Origin: a virus | Reading direction: 5' to 3' (one strand) | Length of the DNA: 34,064 nucleotides | Virus record (IMG/VR): IMGVR_UViG_3300046460_000404 | Span: 1-34,064 of that record | Part shown: positions 22,951-30,851 of the stretch, one piece after another | Position numbering within the stretch: the stretch's first letter is position 1 | Layout of the letters: the number at the start of each line of letters is the position of its first letter | Program-made: the position numbers and the translations under genes | The notes under the pieces: model-generated | What the model was told of the DNA's origin: nothing | The model's database searches: none | The model's input: only the letters and a program-made list of their open reading frames with translations

Positions 22951-25007
22951 TTGATGTTCGTCTCCCGGATGGATCGATCGTCAGCGTTCCAACCAAGGAT
23001 CCAAAGCAAGCTGCTGCCGCCGCGCGTCGCCATTTGGCCTATCGGGACGCCAGCAAGCTGCGCGGCCCGTACGGGATGCAGGACGTCGCTGGCGAAAGTG
23101 TTTCCCTCGGCCTCGCGCGCCCTTTCAACGCGGGGGTCTATGCCGGCACGGTCGGTCTCGGGAACGCCGTAAAGAAGCTCAAAGGCGAAACGCCGAACTA
23201 CACGATGACCGAGGCGTTCGACGCCGCGCGGCGCGTGGAGAATGACAAGGCGGCCGAGTACGCGAAGCGGGCGCCGATCCGCAACACGATCGGCACGCTG
23301 ATCGGTGGCTTTGCGATGCCGGGTGCGCGTCAGCTCGGCGCTCTGGCCGCGGGCCGGCCTGGTGCCGGCCTGTTTGGCCAAGCTGCTCGAGCGTCCGGGA
23401 TCGGCGCCGCTATGGGTAGCGTGACCGGCATGGCGACCTCGGACCCGGGCAAGGAAGTCGACGGCGCAAAAGCCGGCGCGCTGACTGGCGGGTTGGTCGG
23501 AGGCGTCGCCCCATACGTTGCAAGCAGCGTCGGCGCGACAGGTCGAACCGTGGCGCGCATGGCGAACAAGGCGACTGGCGGGCGGCTGCTAAACCCGGTT
23601 CGTCAGGCGGCTACGCGCCTCGCCGAGACGATGCGTGCCGATGGGCTGGATGAAAGCGCGGTGCGTGCTGGACTCGCTGAGTGGATGAGGACCGGAAGTC
23701 CGACTCCGGCTCTGCTGGATCTTCTGCCTCAAGGCGGTCGGTCGCGGGCTCTGCTGCGTGGCGCGTCGAGCAAAGGGGGCGGCGCCCAGCGGGTAGTTCA
23801 GCGATACCAGGATCAAGTCACCGCCGACCTGCAAGGCAACGCGATCGGCAGGACGCGGGCGCTCACGCCCGGCGAGCAGCGGCCGGCCGAGCAAGTGCGC
23901 ACCGCCCTCACTGATCAGCGTGAGACCATGGCGGCGCGCGAGTACGCGGCGCCCTATGCGACGCCTATCGACCCGTCGCCGGTCCAGCCCGCGCTGCAAG
24001 GGGACGCTGGCCGCCGGGCGATCGCAGCAGCCTACCGGGAGGGGGACGCCATGTCGTTGCGGCCGGAGGTCGCCGACCGCCTGCCGCAGCTCCGCGCCCT
24101 TCGCGCGGCGACCGAGCCGGCGGCGGCGCCCGATCTTGGCCCAGACGTTTCGCCCGACGCTCTGGAATGGGCGCAGGGTCTTCTCGCCGGTCATCAACCA
24201 CCTCGTCCGGCCGACCTGGGGACCCTCGATCGGATCAAGATCGGGCTGAACCAGATGGGCCGTGACGCGGCCGACAAGGGGCGAATGGGCGAGGCATCGG
24301 GCCTCGCACAGCGCGCTCGGATGATCGACGACTATCTGGCTCAGATGTCGCCGGACTATGCGACCGCGCGCACCAACTACGCTTCGCGCTCCTCCGCGAT
24401 CGATGCGCTCGATGTGGGCGCGGAGGGGTACAGGCCCCAGACCACGGGGCAAGACCTGCGTTCGGCGCTCGATCCTCTGGTCGAGCGTTCAGCTGATGCT
24501 GGGACGATGGCTGGCGTCGGCTACCGCGATGCTGCGGTCCGTGGGATCGGCGCCCCCACCGAAGGGGCGACAGGCGTACTGAATCGGCTCAGCTCGTCGA
24601 CCAATCAAGGCGAGGTGCTCTCGGAACTGTTCGGCCCTGAGCAGGCTCGCGACTACCAGGCCGCGATCGGCAACACGATCGATCAGGTCAACGGCGCGCG
24701 CTTCCTGAACTCGGGATCAGGGTCTCAGACCGCCGGCCGGCTCTTTGACGAGACGCTGGTTGAGGCTCCGCGTCTGCCAAAGGGTCCCATGTCGGCGATC
24801 ATGATGGCGATCGAAAAGCTTCAAGCCGGCGCGACGCTGACCGAACAGGAGCGGGAAGCGCTTCTCACGCTCGGGACGAGCCGCGCGAACACGGCCGCCC
24901 TGGATGACGTCGGGGCGGCGCTGTCGCGGAGGCTGCAGCAGGGAAGGCTTGCGGCTGCAGGGGCGCCTATCAGCGTCGGTTTGCTATCGCGCCAGTCAGT
25001 TGAATAG
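22947..25007 (+). CDS. Large ejection (pilot) protein
   Basis: 686 residues from GTG 22947, overlapping the previous stop. Starts IDVRLPDGSIVSVPTKDPKQ. An Ala/Gly-rich, partly hydrophobic block (about 110-210: GTLIGGFAMPGARQLGALAA and AGALTGGLVGGVAPYVASSV) could insert in membranes. Long helical regions follow to the end. This is the usual form of the big internal protein that forms the DNA channel across the envelope in short-tailed phages. A leftward small gene overlaps its 3' end. Confidence 0.65.
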   Translation: MIDVRLPDGSIVSVPTKDPKQAAAAARRHLAYRDASKLRGPYGMQDVAGESVSLGLARPFNAGVYAGTVGLGNAVKKLKGETPNYTMTEAFDAARRVENDKAAEYAKRAPIRNTIGTLIGGFAMPGARQLGALAAGRPGAGLFGQAARASGIGAAMGSVTGMATSDPGKEVDGAKAGALTGGLVGGVAPYVASSVGATGRTVARMANKATGGRLLNPVRQAATRLAETMRADGLDESAVRAGLAEWMRTGSPTPALLDLLPQGGRSRALLRGASSKGGGAQRVVQRYQDQVTADLQGNAIGRTRALTPGEQRPAEQVRTALTDQRETMAAREYAAPYATPIDPSPVQPALQGDAGRRAIAAAYREGDAMSLRPEVADRLPQLRALRAATEPAAAPDLGPDVSPDALEWAQGLLAGHQPPRPADLGTLDRIKIGLNQMGRDAADKGRMGEASGLAQRARMIDDYLAQMSPDYATARTNYASRSSAIDALDVGAEGYRPQTTGQDLRSALDPLVERSADAGTMAGVGYRDAAVRGIGAPTEGATGVLNRLSSSTNQGEVLSELFGPEQARDYQAAIGNTIDQVNGARFLNSGSGSQTAGRLFDETLVEAPRLPKGPMSAIMMAIEKLQAGATLTEQEREALLTLGTSRANTAALDDVGAALSRRLQQGRLAAAGAPISVGLLSRQSVE

Positions 25008-25133
25008 GCCGTCGGCGATCGGCTTCACGATGCTCTTCACCAGCAGCAGAATGCCGATGATGGCGGCCATCTGCGCGACGATCAGAAACCGCCTCAGGTT
25101 CGGGCGGTGACGTAAGTCTTCGAAGGGATCCAT
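24996..25133 (-). CDS. Small membrane protein antisense to the ejection gene end
   Basis: 45 residues starting MDPFEDLRHRPNLRR, then a clear membrane helix (FLIVAQMAAIIGILLLV, 16-32) and the tail KSIVKPIADGLFN. Third codon positions are GC-rich as in its neighbours, and no competing rightward gene covers 25008-25203. It overlaps the 686-residue gene by 12 bp, tail to tail. The ribosome site is weak. Function unknown. Confidence 0.5.
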   Translation of the reverse strand: MDPFEDLRHRPNLRRFLIVAQMAAIIGILLLVKSIVKPIADGLFN

Positions 25134-25203
25134 GCCAATCCGCGCCTAGGCCAGAGGCCACATTCTGATCCCTGATTTTTGCACGGATCAGGACGTCTGC
25201 CAA

Positions 25204-25440
25204 ATGCATCGAAACGACCTCGTCCCCTCGGATGCAGCGGCGGTCACGCCCTCCGACACAGGCAACGTGAACTTCTGCGGGATCTGCGCGGGAACAGGTG
25301 GTGACATCAAGGTCAGGACCGCGAAGGGGACGGACCTGACCTTCGAAGACTGGCCTGGCGGCGCGATCATCCCCCTCGCCATCACGCGCATCTGGCTCAA
25401 CGGCACGACGGCGACCGGCATCGTCGGGTTCATCGCCTGA
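25204..25440 (+). CDS. Conserved phage hypothetical protein (spike-associated type)
   Basis: A 78-residue small beta protein. The pattern SDAAAVTPSDTG, then ICAGTGGDIKVRTAKGTDLT and a final VxLxGTTATGIVGFIA recurs in many phages just before tailspike genes. Possibly a small virion or spike-tip component. TGATG overlap with the next small gene. Confidence 0.65.
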   Translation: MHRNDLVPSDAAAVTPSDTGNVNFCGICAGTGGDIKVRTAKGTDLTFEDWPGGAIIPLAITRIWLNGTTATGIVGFIA

Positions 25441-25568
25441 TGCTCGCGCTCGCGCTCGCGCTGAGCAGCGCCGCCCCCAACACGGGTGTGGGGGTCCCTG
25501 GCCGCGCCCTGTTGATCGGCGGCGTACCTCTTCAGGTCGACGGCCGTTTCCTTCTGATTGGGGTCTAG
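25440..25568 (+). CDS. Small hypothetical protein (42 residues)
   Basis: ATG overlaps the previous stop (TGATG). The product begins MLALALALSSAAPNTG, encoded in part by a tandem GCTCGC repeat, and continues GRALLIGGVPLQVDGRFLLI. It ends 4 bp before the tailspike start and contains one copy of a 15-bp inverted repeat. Probably a real coupled gene; function unknown. Confidence 0.45.
   Translation: MLALALALSSAAPNTGVGVPGRALLIGGVPLQVDGRFLLIGV
25482..25496 (+). repeat. 15-bp repeat, left copy, inverted relative to 26871-26885
   Basis: ACGGGTGTGGGGGTC, exact reverse complement of 26871-26885. The pair flanks the tailspike gene. See the finding on possible inversion; chance cannot be excluded in GC-rich DNA. 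Confidence 0.5.
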
Positions 25569-25572
25569 CCGC

Positions 25573-26871
25573 ATGTTGACCTATGACACCGCTCTGGCCG
25601 CCGATCGTGCCGCCATTGCTGCGGGCCTCTCAGCGGCTGGGATTGCAACGCGAGCGGTCTACGAAGGCTTCGTTTCTACGCGCGGCCAAATCCCGACGAA
25701 CATCAATACCGGTGCGAAGGAGGGCAACGCCCGCCGCGCGATGTTCGCCCGTGAAGACATGTCGGTCGCTCGCGTCTTGATGGCGAACTGGTATCAGATT
25801 TCGGGATCGACGACCGAGACCGGCCCCGGCGCGCCAACCACGTTCGCCGCCGCGATCGAGTATCCTGTCGGCACGTTCACGACGCTGACTTGGAACGGCG
25901 GCGCTGGCGCTACCGGGGTCGTCGCTGACAAGGTTCTTGGAAGGTCCGACCTCACGCAGCTGGCCGTCCGCATCCCTCGTGGGGCGATGTTCACGGTCCA
26001 CACTTGGTATCAGAACGCGGTCGGGTGTCTCTACTGCCCTTATGCCAGCACGGCGTTGGGAGACGGGTCGCTGACCACTAACAGCCAGCCGGGCAATAAC
26101 CTGACCGCCACGGGGATCGCGGCCAACGGCGTCGTTGGCTGGTTCCCGCTCGCGATTGTCGGCCCGACTAACCGTGTCAGCGCCTTGATTTTCGGCGACA
26201 GCCGGTCCGAGGGCGCGTCGGAAAGCACGACCACGGACGAAGACCCCGATGTCGGCTGCACCGCGCGTTGGCTGGGTCCCAACTACGCCTATTGCAACGT
26301 TTCGCAGGGCGGCGCGGCTCTCGGCACCATCGCCGGATCGGTGGGCTATGTCGGCAATTCCGGGGCCAATAGCGTCTTGCGCCGAAGCCTCTTGCCGTAT
26401 TGCAGCGACGCCATCGTGCCGCTCGGCATCAACGACTTTAATAGCATGTTCGGGCTGTCGACGATCGTTCCGGCGATGAAGGTCGTCTGCGACTGGGCGA
26501 CCACGCTTGGTAAGCGACCGTGGATTTGCACGGTCTTTCCCGCCACCACGAGCAGCGACAGCTTCGCCACGGCCGGGGGGCAGACGCCTATGGGCTCCGC
26601 CGCGACGCCCGCCACGGCCGAGGCCAACCGGGTGCTGTTTAATCAGCGTGCGCGCTATGGCCGCCTAGGCATAAACGCGGGCTGCATCGACCTCTCGCGC
26701 TTTCTTGAGGACGGCTGGGACACCGGCAAGCTCCCGACAACGGGTGTCGCCAACGCAACGACGACGGACGGCATCCACCTCCTCGGCGGAACCTATCGAC
26801 AGGCGGCGTGGCAAATTGAGCCGATCGTTCGGGGGCAGCTCGGAGAATATGCGGCAAACCCGCCGATCTAG
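25573..26871 (+). CDS. Tailspike with SGNH/GDSL hydrolase domain
   Basis: A 432-residue protein. N-terminal half (about 1-200): virion-binding and beta-structured region with Cys-containing VGCLYCPYA. C-terminal half: SGNH hydrolase with block I IFGDSRSEG (nucleophile Ser210), block II VSQGGAAL, block III LGIND (Asn287) and block V TDGIHL (Asp399, His402). Such tailspikes remove ester-linked groups, often O-acetyl, from surface polysaccharide during adsorption; the substrate is not predictable here. It is the last structural gene and ends at a 15-bp inverted repeat. Confidence 0.75.
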   Translation: MLTYDTALAADRAAIAAGLSAAGIATRAVYEGFVSTRGQIPTNINTGAKEGNARRAMFAREDMSVARVLMANWYQISGSTTETGPGAPTTFAAAIEYPVGTFTTLTWNGGAGATGVVADKVLGRSDLTQLAVRIPRGAMFTVHTWYQNAVGCLYCPYASTALGDGSLTTNSQPGNNLTATGIAANGVVGWFPLAIVGPTNRVSALIFGDSRSEGASESTTTDEDPDVGCTARWLGPNYAYCNVSQGGAALGTIAGSVGYVGNSGANSVLRRSLLPYCSDAIVPLGINDFNSMFGLSTIVPAMKVVCDWATTLGKRPWICTVFPATTSSDSFATAGGQTPMGSAATPATAEANRVLFNQRARYGRLGINAGCIDLSRFLEDGWDTGKLPTTGVANATTTDGIHLLGGTYRQAAWQIEPIVRGQLGEYAANPPI

Positions 26872-26885
26872 ACCCCCACACCCGT
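26871..26885 (-). repeat. 15-bp repeat, right copy, inverted relative to 25482-25496
   Basis: GACCCCCACACCCGT, starting at the last base of the tailspike stop codon. Perfect inverted partner of 25482-25496, 1.4 kb away. Confidence 0.5.
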
Positions 26886-26904
26886 ACTCATTTTGCTGTG
26901 CCAG

Positions 26905-27081
26905 TTACTCTCGACGACGGGCGCTATTAACGGCGGTTTCAGCCACCTTCAATGCGCCTTCCAGTGCCTCGCGAATGAAGTCGGATCGCTTCTGCGCGCC
27001 GACCAAGGCGTCGATCCGATCTGGCATCTCCGCCGGCAGGTTAACGGAAACGCGCTTCACGTTGAGGGAGGGGCGGCCCAT
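26905..27081 (-). CDS. Ribbon-helix-helix regulator next to integrase
   Basis: 58 residues with AAAGGAG seven bases before the ATG. The strand VKRVSVNLPAEM is followed by helices PDRIDALVGAQ and SDFIREALEGALKVA, a textbook CopG/Arc RHH fold. It is transcribed leftward, divergent from the integrase start at 27218. It may control integrase or serve as an excision/directionality regulator; that role is inferred from position. Confidence 0.7.
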   Translation of the reverse strand: MGRPSLNVKRVSVNLPAEMPDRIDALVGAQKRSDFIREALEGALKVAETAVNSARRRE

Positions 27082-27217
27082 CGGGTCTCCTTTGGCAGGC
27101 CCTCAGGCTAGGCGGAAAGGGTAAATATCGAGTGCTGGTTATCCGGCACATAAGATGCGTGGGTTATGGCCCACACCTTGCGACGGTCGCCCCGTGTTCA
27201 GTCACGGAGTGCCGGAA

Positions 27218-28033
27218 ATGCACACCTTCCAGGAAGCCGCCGAGTCCTACGTCCAGCACGGCGGCGAGGCGCGCTATCTCGGCGGGTTGGTGGATCACTT
27301 CGGGCCGCAGGACGTCGCCGCGATCACGCCCTTGGCGGTACGCACATCGGCGGCTCTGATTTATCCGAAGGCGTCGGGAGCGACCCTAAACCGGCAAGTC
27401 ATCACGCCAGGCAGGGCGGTCCTCTATCATGCTCATGAGCTCGGCTGGAGGATGCCGGCTCGTATCCGCCCATTTCCAGCGCCGAAGATGAGGAAGACGG
27501 TCCCTGCTAGTCGCCGCTGGCTCGAGGCCTTCATCGACCAGTGTGACAAGGATGGCCTGCCGCACCTAGCCGCATGCGTCTTGCTGATGAACTTGTGCGG
27601 CGCGCGGGTCTCGGAGGCAATCAACCTCCTCGGCGACCACGTCGATCTTCGTCGACGGACAGCCCTGCTGGTCAAGACTAAGACCGGACTGAACAGCCTT
27701 CGCTATCTGCCAGACCACCTCGTCGAGCGGATCCGCGACTTGGGCCTGGAGCCCGGCCAGCGCGTCTTCCGCTACACCTCCCGCTTCTCGGTTAACGAGC
27801 GGATTGGCGCAGTCTGCGAGCGGGCCGGGTTGCCTTATAAGTCCAGCCACACCGTGGGCCGCCACGCCTTCGCGACCAATGCCCTGAATGCCGGGGTAGG
27901 GGTCCGCGTCGCCATGGACGCCGGCGGCTGGAAGTCCTCGACGATCTTCCTCGAAACCTACGCTCATACGATCGACGCCGGCCGCACGGTCATGGACCGG
28001 TTCAACGCGATCCACCACGCAGACCAGTTCTAG
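27218..28033 (+). CDS. Phage tyrosine integrase
   Basis: 271 residues starting MHTFQEAAESY; GGAG eight bases upstream favours this ATG over the longer frame. N-terminal core-binding domain about 1-95. Catalytic domain: Arg130 in CGARVSEA, a Lys in VKTKTG, the His211/Arg215 pair in HTVGRH, Trp238 in GGWKSS (Trp as in Cre rather than His) and nucleophile Tyr248 in LETYAH. It would recombine phage and tRNA-Val attachment sites. Unusually for a temperate phage, it sits between tailspike and lysis genes and about 5 kb from the att site. Confidence 0.85.
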   Translation: MHTFQEAAESYVQHGGEARYLGGLVDHFGPQDVAAITPLAVRTSAALIYPKASGATLNRQVITPGRAVLYHAHELGWRMPARIRPFPAPKMRKTVPASRRWLEAFIDQCDKDGLPHLAACVLLMNLCGARVSEAINLLGDHVDLRRRTALLVKTKTGLNSLRYLPDHLVERIRDLGLEPGQRVFRYTSRFSVNERIGAVCERAGLPYKSSHTVGRHAFATNALNAGVGVRVAMDAGGWKSSTIFLETYAHTIDAGRTVMDRFNAIHHADQF

Positions 28034-28107
28034 TCGGCGGCCAACCCGCGCCGGGCTCGTAGCCCTCACAGTCGCATGAAACCGCGACTTGCTGAGGCCG
28101 CCTTTCG

Positions 28108-28407
28108 ATGACCGCTACTGCTTCCCCCGCTCCGATGACCGAGTTCAAGCGGGCTGAGAAACGCATCGAATGGGGTGCGGCCGCCCTGCTAGTGAGCCTG
28201 TTGGTCCAAACAGCTGGGATCGTCTGGTGGGGCGCCAAGATCGATCAGCGGGTGTCGAACCTGGAGGAGAAGATCAGTTCGACGGCTTCCGCCGGCGAGA
28301 CCATCGCCCGGCTCGATGAGCGTACGGCCTCGATGCTCACCACCATCGACCGGATCGACCGCCGATTGACGGCGACCGAAGAGCGCCAGGCGGGGAGGGC
28401 TCGATGA
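28108..28407 (+). CDS. Inner-membrane coiled-coil protein, i-spanin-like
   Basis: 99 residues: charged N-terminus, one membrane helix (WGAAALLVSLLVQTAGIVWW, 22-41), then a coiled coil (about 44-93, VSNLEEKISST through LTTIDRIDRRLTATEE). This layout fits an inner-membrane spanin subunit or a holin accessory. It is the first gene of the lysis cassette and overlaps the holin-like gene by 4 bp (ATGA). Confidence 0.6.
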   Translation: MTATASPAPMTEFKRAEKRIEWGAAALLVSLLVQTAGIVWWGAKIDQRVSNLEEKISSTASAGETIARLDERTASMLTTIDRIDRRLTATEERQAGRAR

Positions 28408-28553
28408 AGGTCATCAACATCCCCCGCACCCAGACCATCCTGGCTCTGGGCGTTCTCGTCGGCTGCTTCGCAACGACCGGCTTCGATTGGCACGACGCGA
28501 TGCTGATGATCCTGACCTTCTATTTCACCAAGCATGAACCGGGGAAGGCATGA
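28404..28553 (+). CDS. Holin-like small membrane protein
   Basis: 49 residues starting MKVINIPRTQT, with GGGGAGG six bases upstream. Two hydrophobic stretches (TILALGVLVGCFATTGF, 11-27; AMLMILTFYF, about 32-41) and a charged tail KHEPGKA. Size, two possible membrane helices and coupling (ATGA) to the cell-wall enzyme gene suggest a holin. Confidence 0.55.
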   Translation: MKVINIPRTQTILALGVLVGCFATTGFDWHDAMLMILTFYFTKHEPGKA

Positions 28554-28915
28554 CCTGGACCTGGGATCAGAGCGCTGGCCAGCTGAGCCGCGATGGGAAA
28601 CTCATGTCCCGCGGCTACTCCGGCGCCGGGCGCGGAAAGAACAACCCGGCCATGCAGGCGGCCGTCGGCGTCGGGCCGATCCCCGCCGGCAAGTGGCAGA
28701 TCGTCGGGCCGCCATACGACAGCGCCAACGTCGGGCCTTACGCTCTCAAGCTGGAGCCGGTTGGACATGGCGCCCTTGGTCGCTCCGCTTTCCGGATCCA
28801 CGGCGACAGCATCCGAGCGCCAGGAACGGCCTCGCACGGCTGCATCATTCTGCCACGCGCGGTCCGCGAGGCGATCTGGAAGAGCGGCGATTGTGACCTA
28901 CTCGTCGTCGAATAG
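28550..28915 (+). CDS. L,D-transpeptidase-fold cell-wall enzyme (DUF2778/Tlde1-like), putative endolysin
   Basis: 121 residues without a signal peptide. The motif FRIHGDSIRAPGTASHGCII (81-100) contains His84 and the SHGC block with catalytic Cys98, characteristic of L,D-transpeptidase folds. GVGPIPAGKWQI upstream matches Tlde1/DUF2778 proteins. In this family the Cys attacks peptidoglycan stem peptides (L,D-carboxypeptidase or exchange). Placed between a holin-like gene and a lipoprotein, it is the only lysis-enzyme candidate in the window, so it may act as an endolysin. Confidence 0.7.
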   Translation: MTWTWDQSAGQLSRDGKLMSRGYSGAGRGKNNPAMQAAVGVGPIPAGKWQIVGPPYDSANVGPYALKLEPVGHGALGRSAFRIHGDSIRAPGTASHGCIILPRAVREAIWKSGDCDLLVVE

Positions 28916-28934
28916 TCCGTCTCTAGGAGGACCC

Positions 28935-29174
28935 GTGAAGGTCCTGGTCCGTTGTGGCTTTGTCGCCGCTTGCCTCGCCATGTCCGCCTGCCAATCCACC
29001 GGCGCGCAGGTCCTGGAGAACCTCCAGGGGTGCGAACGTCACTACGACGGCGCGGTGTCCGGCGGACTGACTGGCGCTCAGTTCAGCGGAACGATCAAAG
29101 TGGATTGCCTTCCGACGCCACGAGAACCGTCCACGGAAGCGCCCGCAACGCCAACCGCACCGGCAGGCCTGTAA
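28935..29174 (+). CDS. Lipoprotein, o-spanin (Rz1)-like
   Basis: 79 residues starting GTG with AGGAGG four bases upstream. A lipoprotein signal ends AMSAC (Cys19), so an outer-membrane anchor is expected. The mature part has two more Cys and a Pro/Thr-rich C-terminus (TPREPSTEAPATPTAPAGL), as in Rz1-type spanins. Last gene before the terminator at 29278-29311. It may bridge to the coiled-coil protein at 28108-28407. Confidence 0.55.
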   Translation: MKVLVRCGFVAACLAMSACQSTGAQVLENLQGCERHYDGAVSGGLTGAQFSGTIKVDCLPTPREPSTEAPATPTAPAGL

Positions 29175-29277
29175 CTCGACGCCAGCACCTAGTCTAAGTC
29201 ACGGAACAAAAGGCGAGCTTCACCATTCAAGCTCCACGGTGCGGCTCTGTCCCCTCGTCAGCACCGGCCTGCAAACT

Positions 29278-29311
29278 GGCCCGTCACCCCTTCTGGGGTG
29301 GCGGGCCTTTT
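29278..29311 (+). terminator. Intrinsic terminator of the lysis cassette
   Basis: 13-bp stem with one T-G pair (29278-29290 with 29295-29307), loop TTCT, then TTTT. It ends the rightward late/lysis transcript, 104 bp after the lipoprotein stop. Confidence 0.85.
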
Positions 29312-29316
29312 GCGTT

Positions 29317-29526
29317 CTAGCGCCGACGTGGAAGGGGCTTCACGGGTGCTGGGTTCCAGCTCCTGACGATTTCGCCCAAGACGGCTTGGGCGACCTTCTC
29401 GGGGTCCTTGCGGCCGATCGGCGCGCGATCCGACCCATATGCGCTAGAGACGCAGACTTCGCGGCCGTCGACTTCGAAACTCGCATTGTACTGCCGCCCA
29501 TGCTCGATGATGTGGATCGTCTTCAT
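29317..29526 (-). CDS. Hypothetical protein
   Basis: 69 residues starting MKTIHIIEHGRQYNASFEVD. A small two-to-three-strand domain (REVCVSSAYGSDRAPIGRKD) is followed by a helix (PEKVAQAVLGEIVRSW) and a basic Pro-rich tail. The longer upstream frame lies antisense to 29581-29862 and was rejected. Not recognised. Last leftward gene of the right-arm cluster. Confidence 0.55.
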   Translation of the reverse strand: MKTIHIIEHGRQYNASFEVDGREVCVSSAYGSDRAPIGRKDPEKVAQAVLGEIVRSWNPAPVKPLPRRR

Positions 29527-29580
29527 GTCCGGCCAACGGTGAACGGTGCGAGAGCGATCCGACTCAGCTAGGTCAGCCGC

Positions 29581-29862
29581 ATGACCCGCGACGACATCGA
29601 CCGCCTTCTCAACGCCTGCCAAACTGAAGCCGCCAAGGGCGACCCGGAGGCCGTACCAGGCGCAATCTATCTCAATAGCGGGTCGTGGATCGGACTTCCG
29701 ATGGCGGTGTTTCCGACGACCTGCGTGTCGCCGGGCGTGGGTATTCGCTATCGCGGCGTACGGGTGCTGATCTCAAGCCAGTTCGAGGACAAGGTCGCGA
29801 GCCGCGCCGAGTGCGGCGATGCTGGACTGCCATTCTACGATCTGGAACCGAGCGCGGATTAG
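29581..29862 (+). CDS. Hypothetical protein
   Basis: 93 residues starting MTRDDIDRLLNACQTEAAKG; a weak AGGT lies upstream. It contains GSWIGLPMAVFPTTCVSPGV and a strand-rich end (YRGVRVLISSQFEDKVASRA). The only rightward gene in the right-arm cluster: divergent from 29317-29526 and convergent with 29874-30266. Not recognised. Confidence 0.5.
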   Translation: MTRDDIDRLLNACQTEAAKGDPEAVPGAIYLNSGSWIGLPMAVFPTTCVSPGVGIRYRGVRVLISSQFEDKVASRAECGDAGLPFYDLEPSAD

Positions 29863-29873
29863 CTGACGCCGCC

Positions 29874-30266
29874 CTATTCGTGGGGCGATCCGATCTCGGC
29901 GAGCCGTGGCCCGGGATCATCGCCAGCGGCCCGGCGGACCGATCGGGCCAGTTCGATCCGGTACCGGTCCAGGAGCGCGGCCGTCGCCTGCTTGAGATCG
30001 TAGCTGGGAGTCGTCGCCGACATGGCCTCGATCAGCGTGCGGCGCATAAGGACCGCATCGCCGGCCTCAGGCTCAGCCAGGTCGAAGGCGATCAGCTTGT
30101 CGACTTCCATGGCCGCATGAGCGGCTGTCAGCACGTTTGGACGCAACGGCTGGGCCTCGATCTCCACGACTAGCAGCGGGTCACGGCTGCCGGCGACTAG
30201 ACGGAAACCGAGAGCGGCGACGCCTTCCTCAATAATCGTGTCCCACATGTCGATGGCGTCCGCCAT
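29874..30266 (-). CDS. Hypothetical protein coupled to SRAP gene
   Basis: 130 residues starting MADAIDMWDTIIEEGVAALG, overlapping the SRAP stop by TGATG. It contains a strand pair (FRLVAGSRDPLLVVEIEAQP), a helical middle (AAHAAMEVDKLIAFDLAEPE) and the Arg-rich segment LLDRYRIELARSVRRAAGDD. Family not recognised. Tight coupling suggests it works with, or is regulated with, the SRAP protein. Confidence 0.6.
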   Translation of the reverse strand: MADAIDMWDTIIEEGVAALGFRLVAGSRDPLLVVEIEAQPLRPNVLTAAHAAMEVDKLIAFDLAEPEAGDAVLMRRTLIEAMSATTPSYDLKQATAALLDRYRIELARSVRRAAGDDPGPRLAEIGSPHE

Positions 30267-30847
30267 CAAAGCAGCGAGCCTTCCTTGATGACCTTCTCGA
30301 CGCTCAGTGTGCCGGTAGGCGCTGGCGCCAGGATTTCGGCCTGCGGTCGGGCAAGGTTCAACCAATCCAGGCCATGCTCGGGACGGAGCAGCACGACCTG
30401 GCGATCATGATAGGGCGCGATGTCGGGGCCGGGATTGGTGGTCAACATGGTGAAGCAGTCTTCCTTGACGATGCCGGCGATCCAGAAGAGCGGCGCGTCG
30501 TTCATCGTGAACCGCCATTTGGTCTTCAGCTTCTGGCCCGGTTCCGGATCTGTGAATTCGTAAAAGGCGTCGGCCGGGATCAGCACCCTGTCGCTGTTGC
30601 TGAAGTCTCGACCCTCCGACACGAAGTTGAACACCGGCTTGCCCTTGAAGCCTTTCCAGGCCCAACGCGTCATGGCGACCCGCGCCTCATCGGCCGAGGC
30701 CCGGAGGATCGGCGCGGTGTCGGTGATCTTGATCTCGGAGACCGGCTGAAGATTGGACGCCTGACCGTCCCACACGACCGGCAGGCGCAGGATCTTGTTC
30801 CACGTCTCGAACAGGTCACCCGTCTTCAAGCTGTAGAGGTTGCACAT
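30266..30847 (-). CDS. SRAP-domain protein (YedK/HMCES family)
   Basis: 193 residues with all hallmark residues: Cys2 directly after Met (MCNLYS), Asn74 in VFNFVSEGRDF, Glu97 in DAFYEF and His147 in APYHDRQVVLL. In this family Cys2, exposed after Met removal, forms a thiazolidine crosslink with abasic sites in single-stranded DNA. The start at 30847 is required for this. It follows 30852-31322 by 4 bp and lies in a cluster headed by a LexA box, so SOS-linked protection of DNA is plausible. Phage-encoded SRAP may protect phage DNA or act in lysogen survival. Confidence 0.88.
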   Translation of the reverse strand: MCNLYSLKTGDLFETWNKILRLPVVWDGQASNLQPVSEIKITDTAPILRASADEARVAMTRWAWKGFKGKPVFNFVSEGRDFSNSDRVLIPADAFYEFTDPEPGQKLKTKWRFTMNDAPLFWIAGIVKEDCFTMLTTNPGPDIAPYHDRQVVLLRPEHGLDWLNLARPQAEILAPAPTGTLSVEKVIKEGSLL

Positions 30848-30851
30848 CCGG

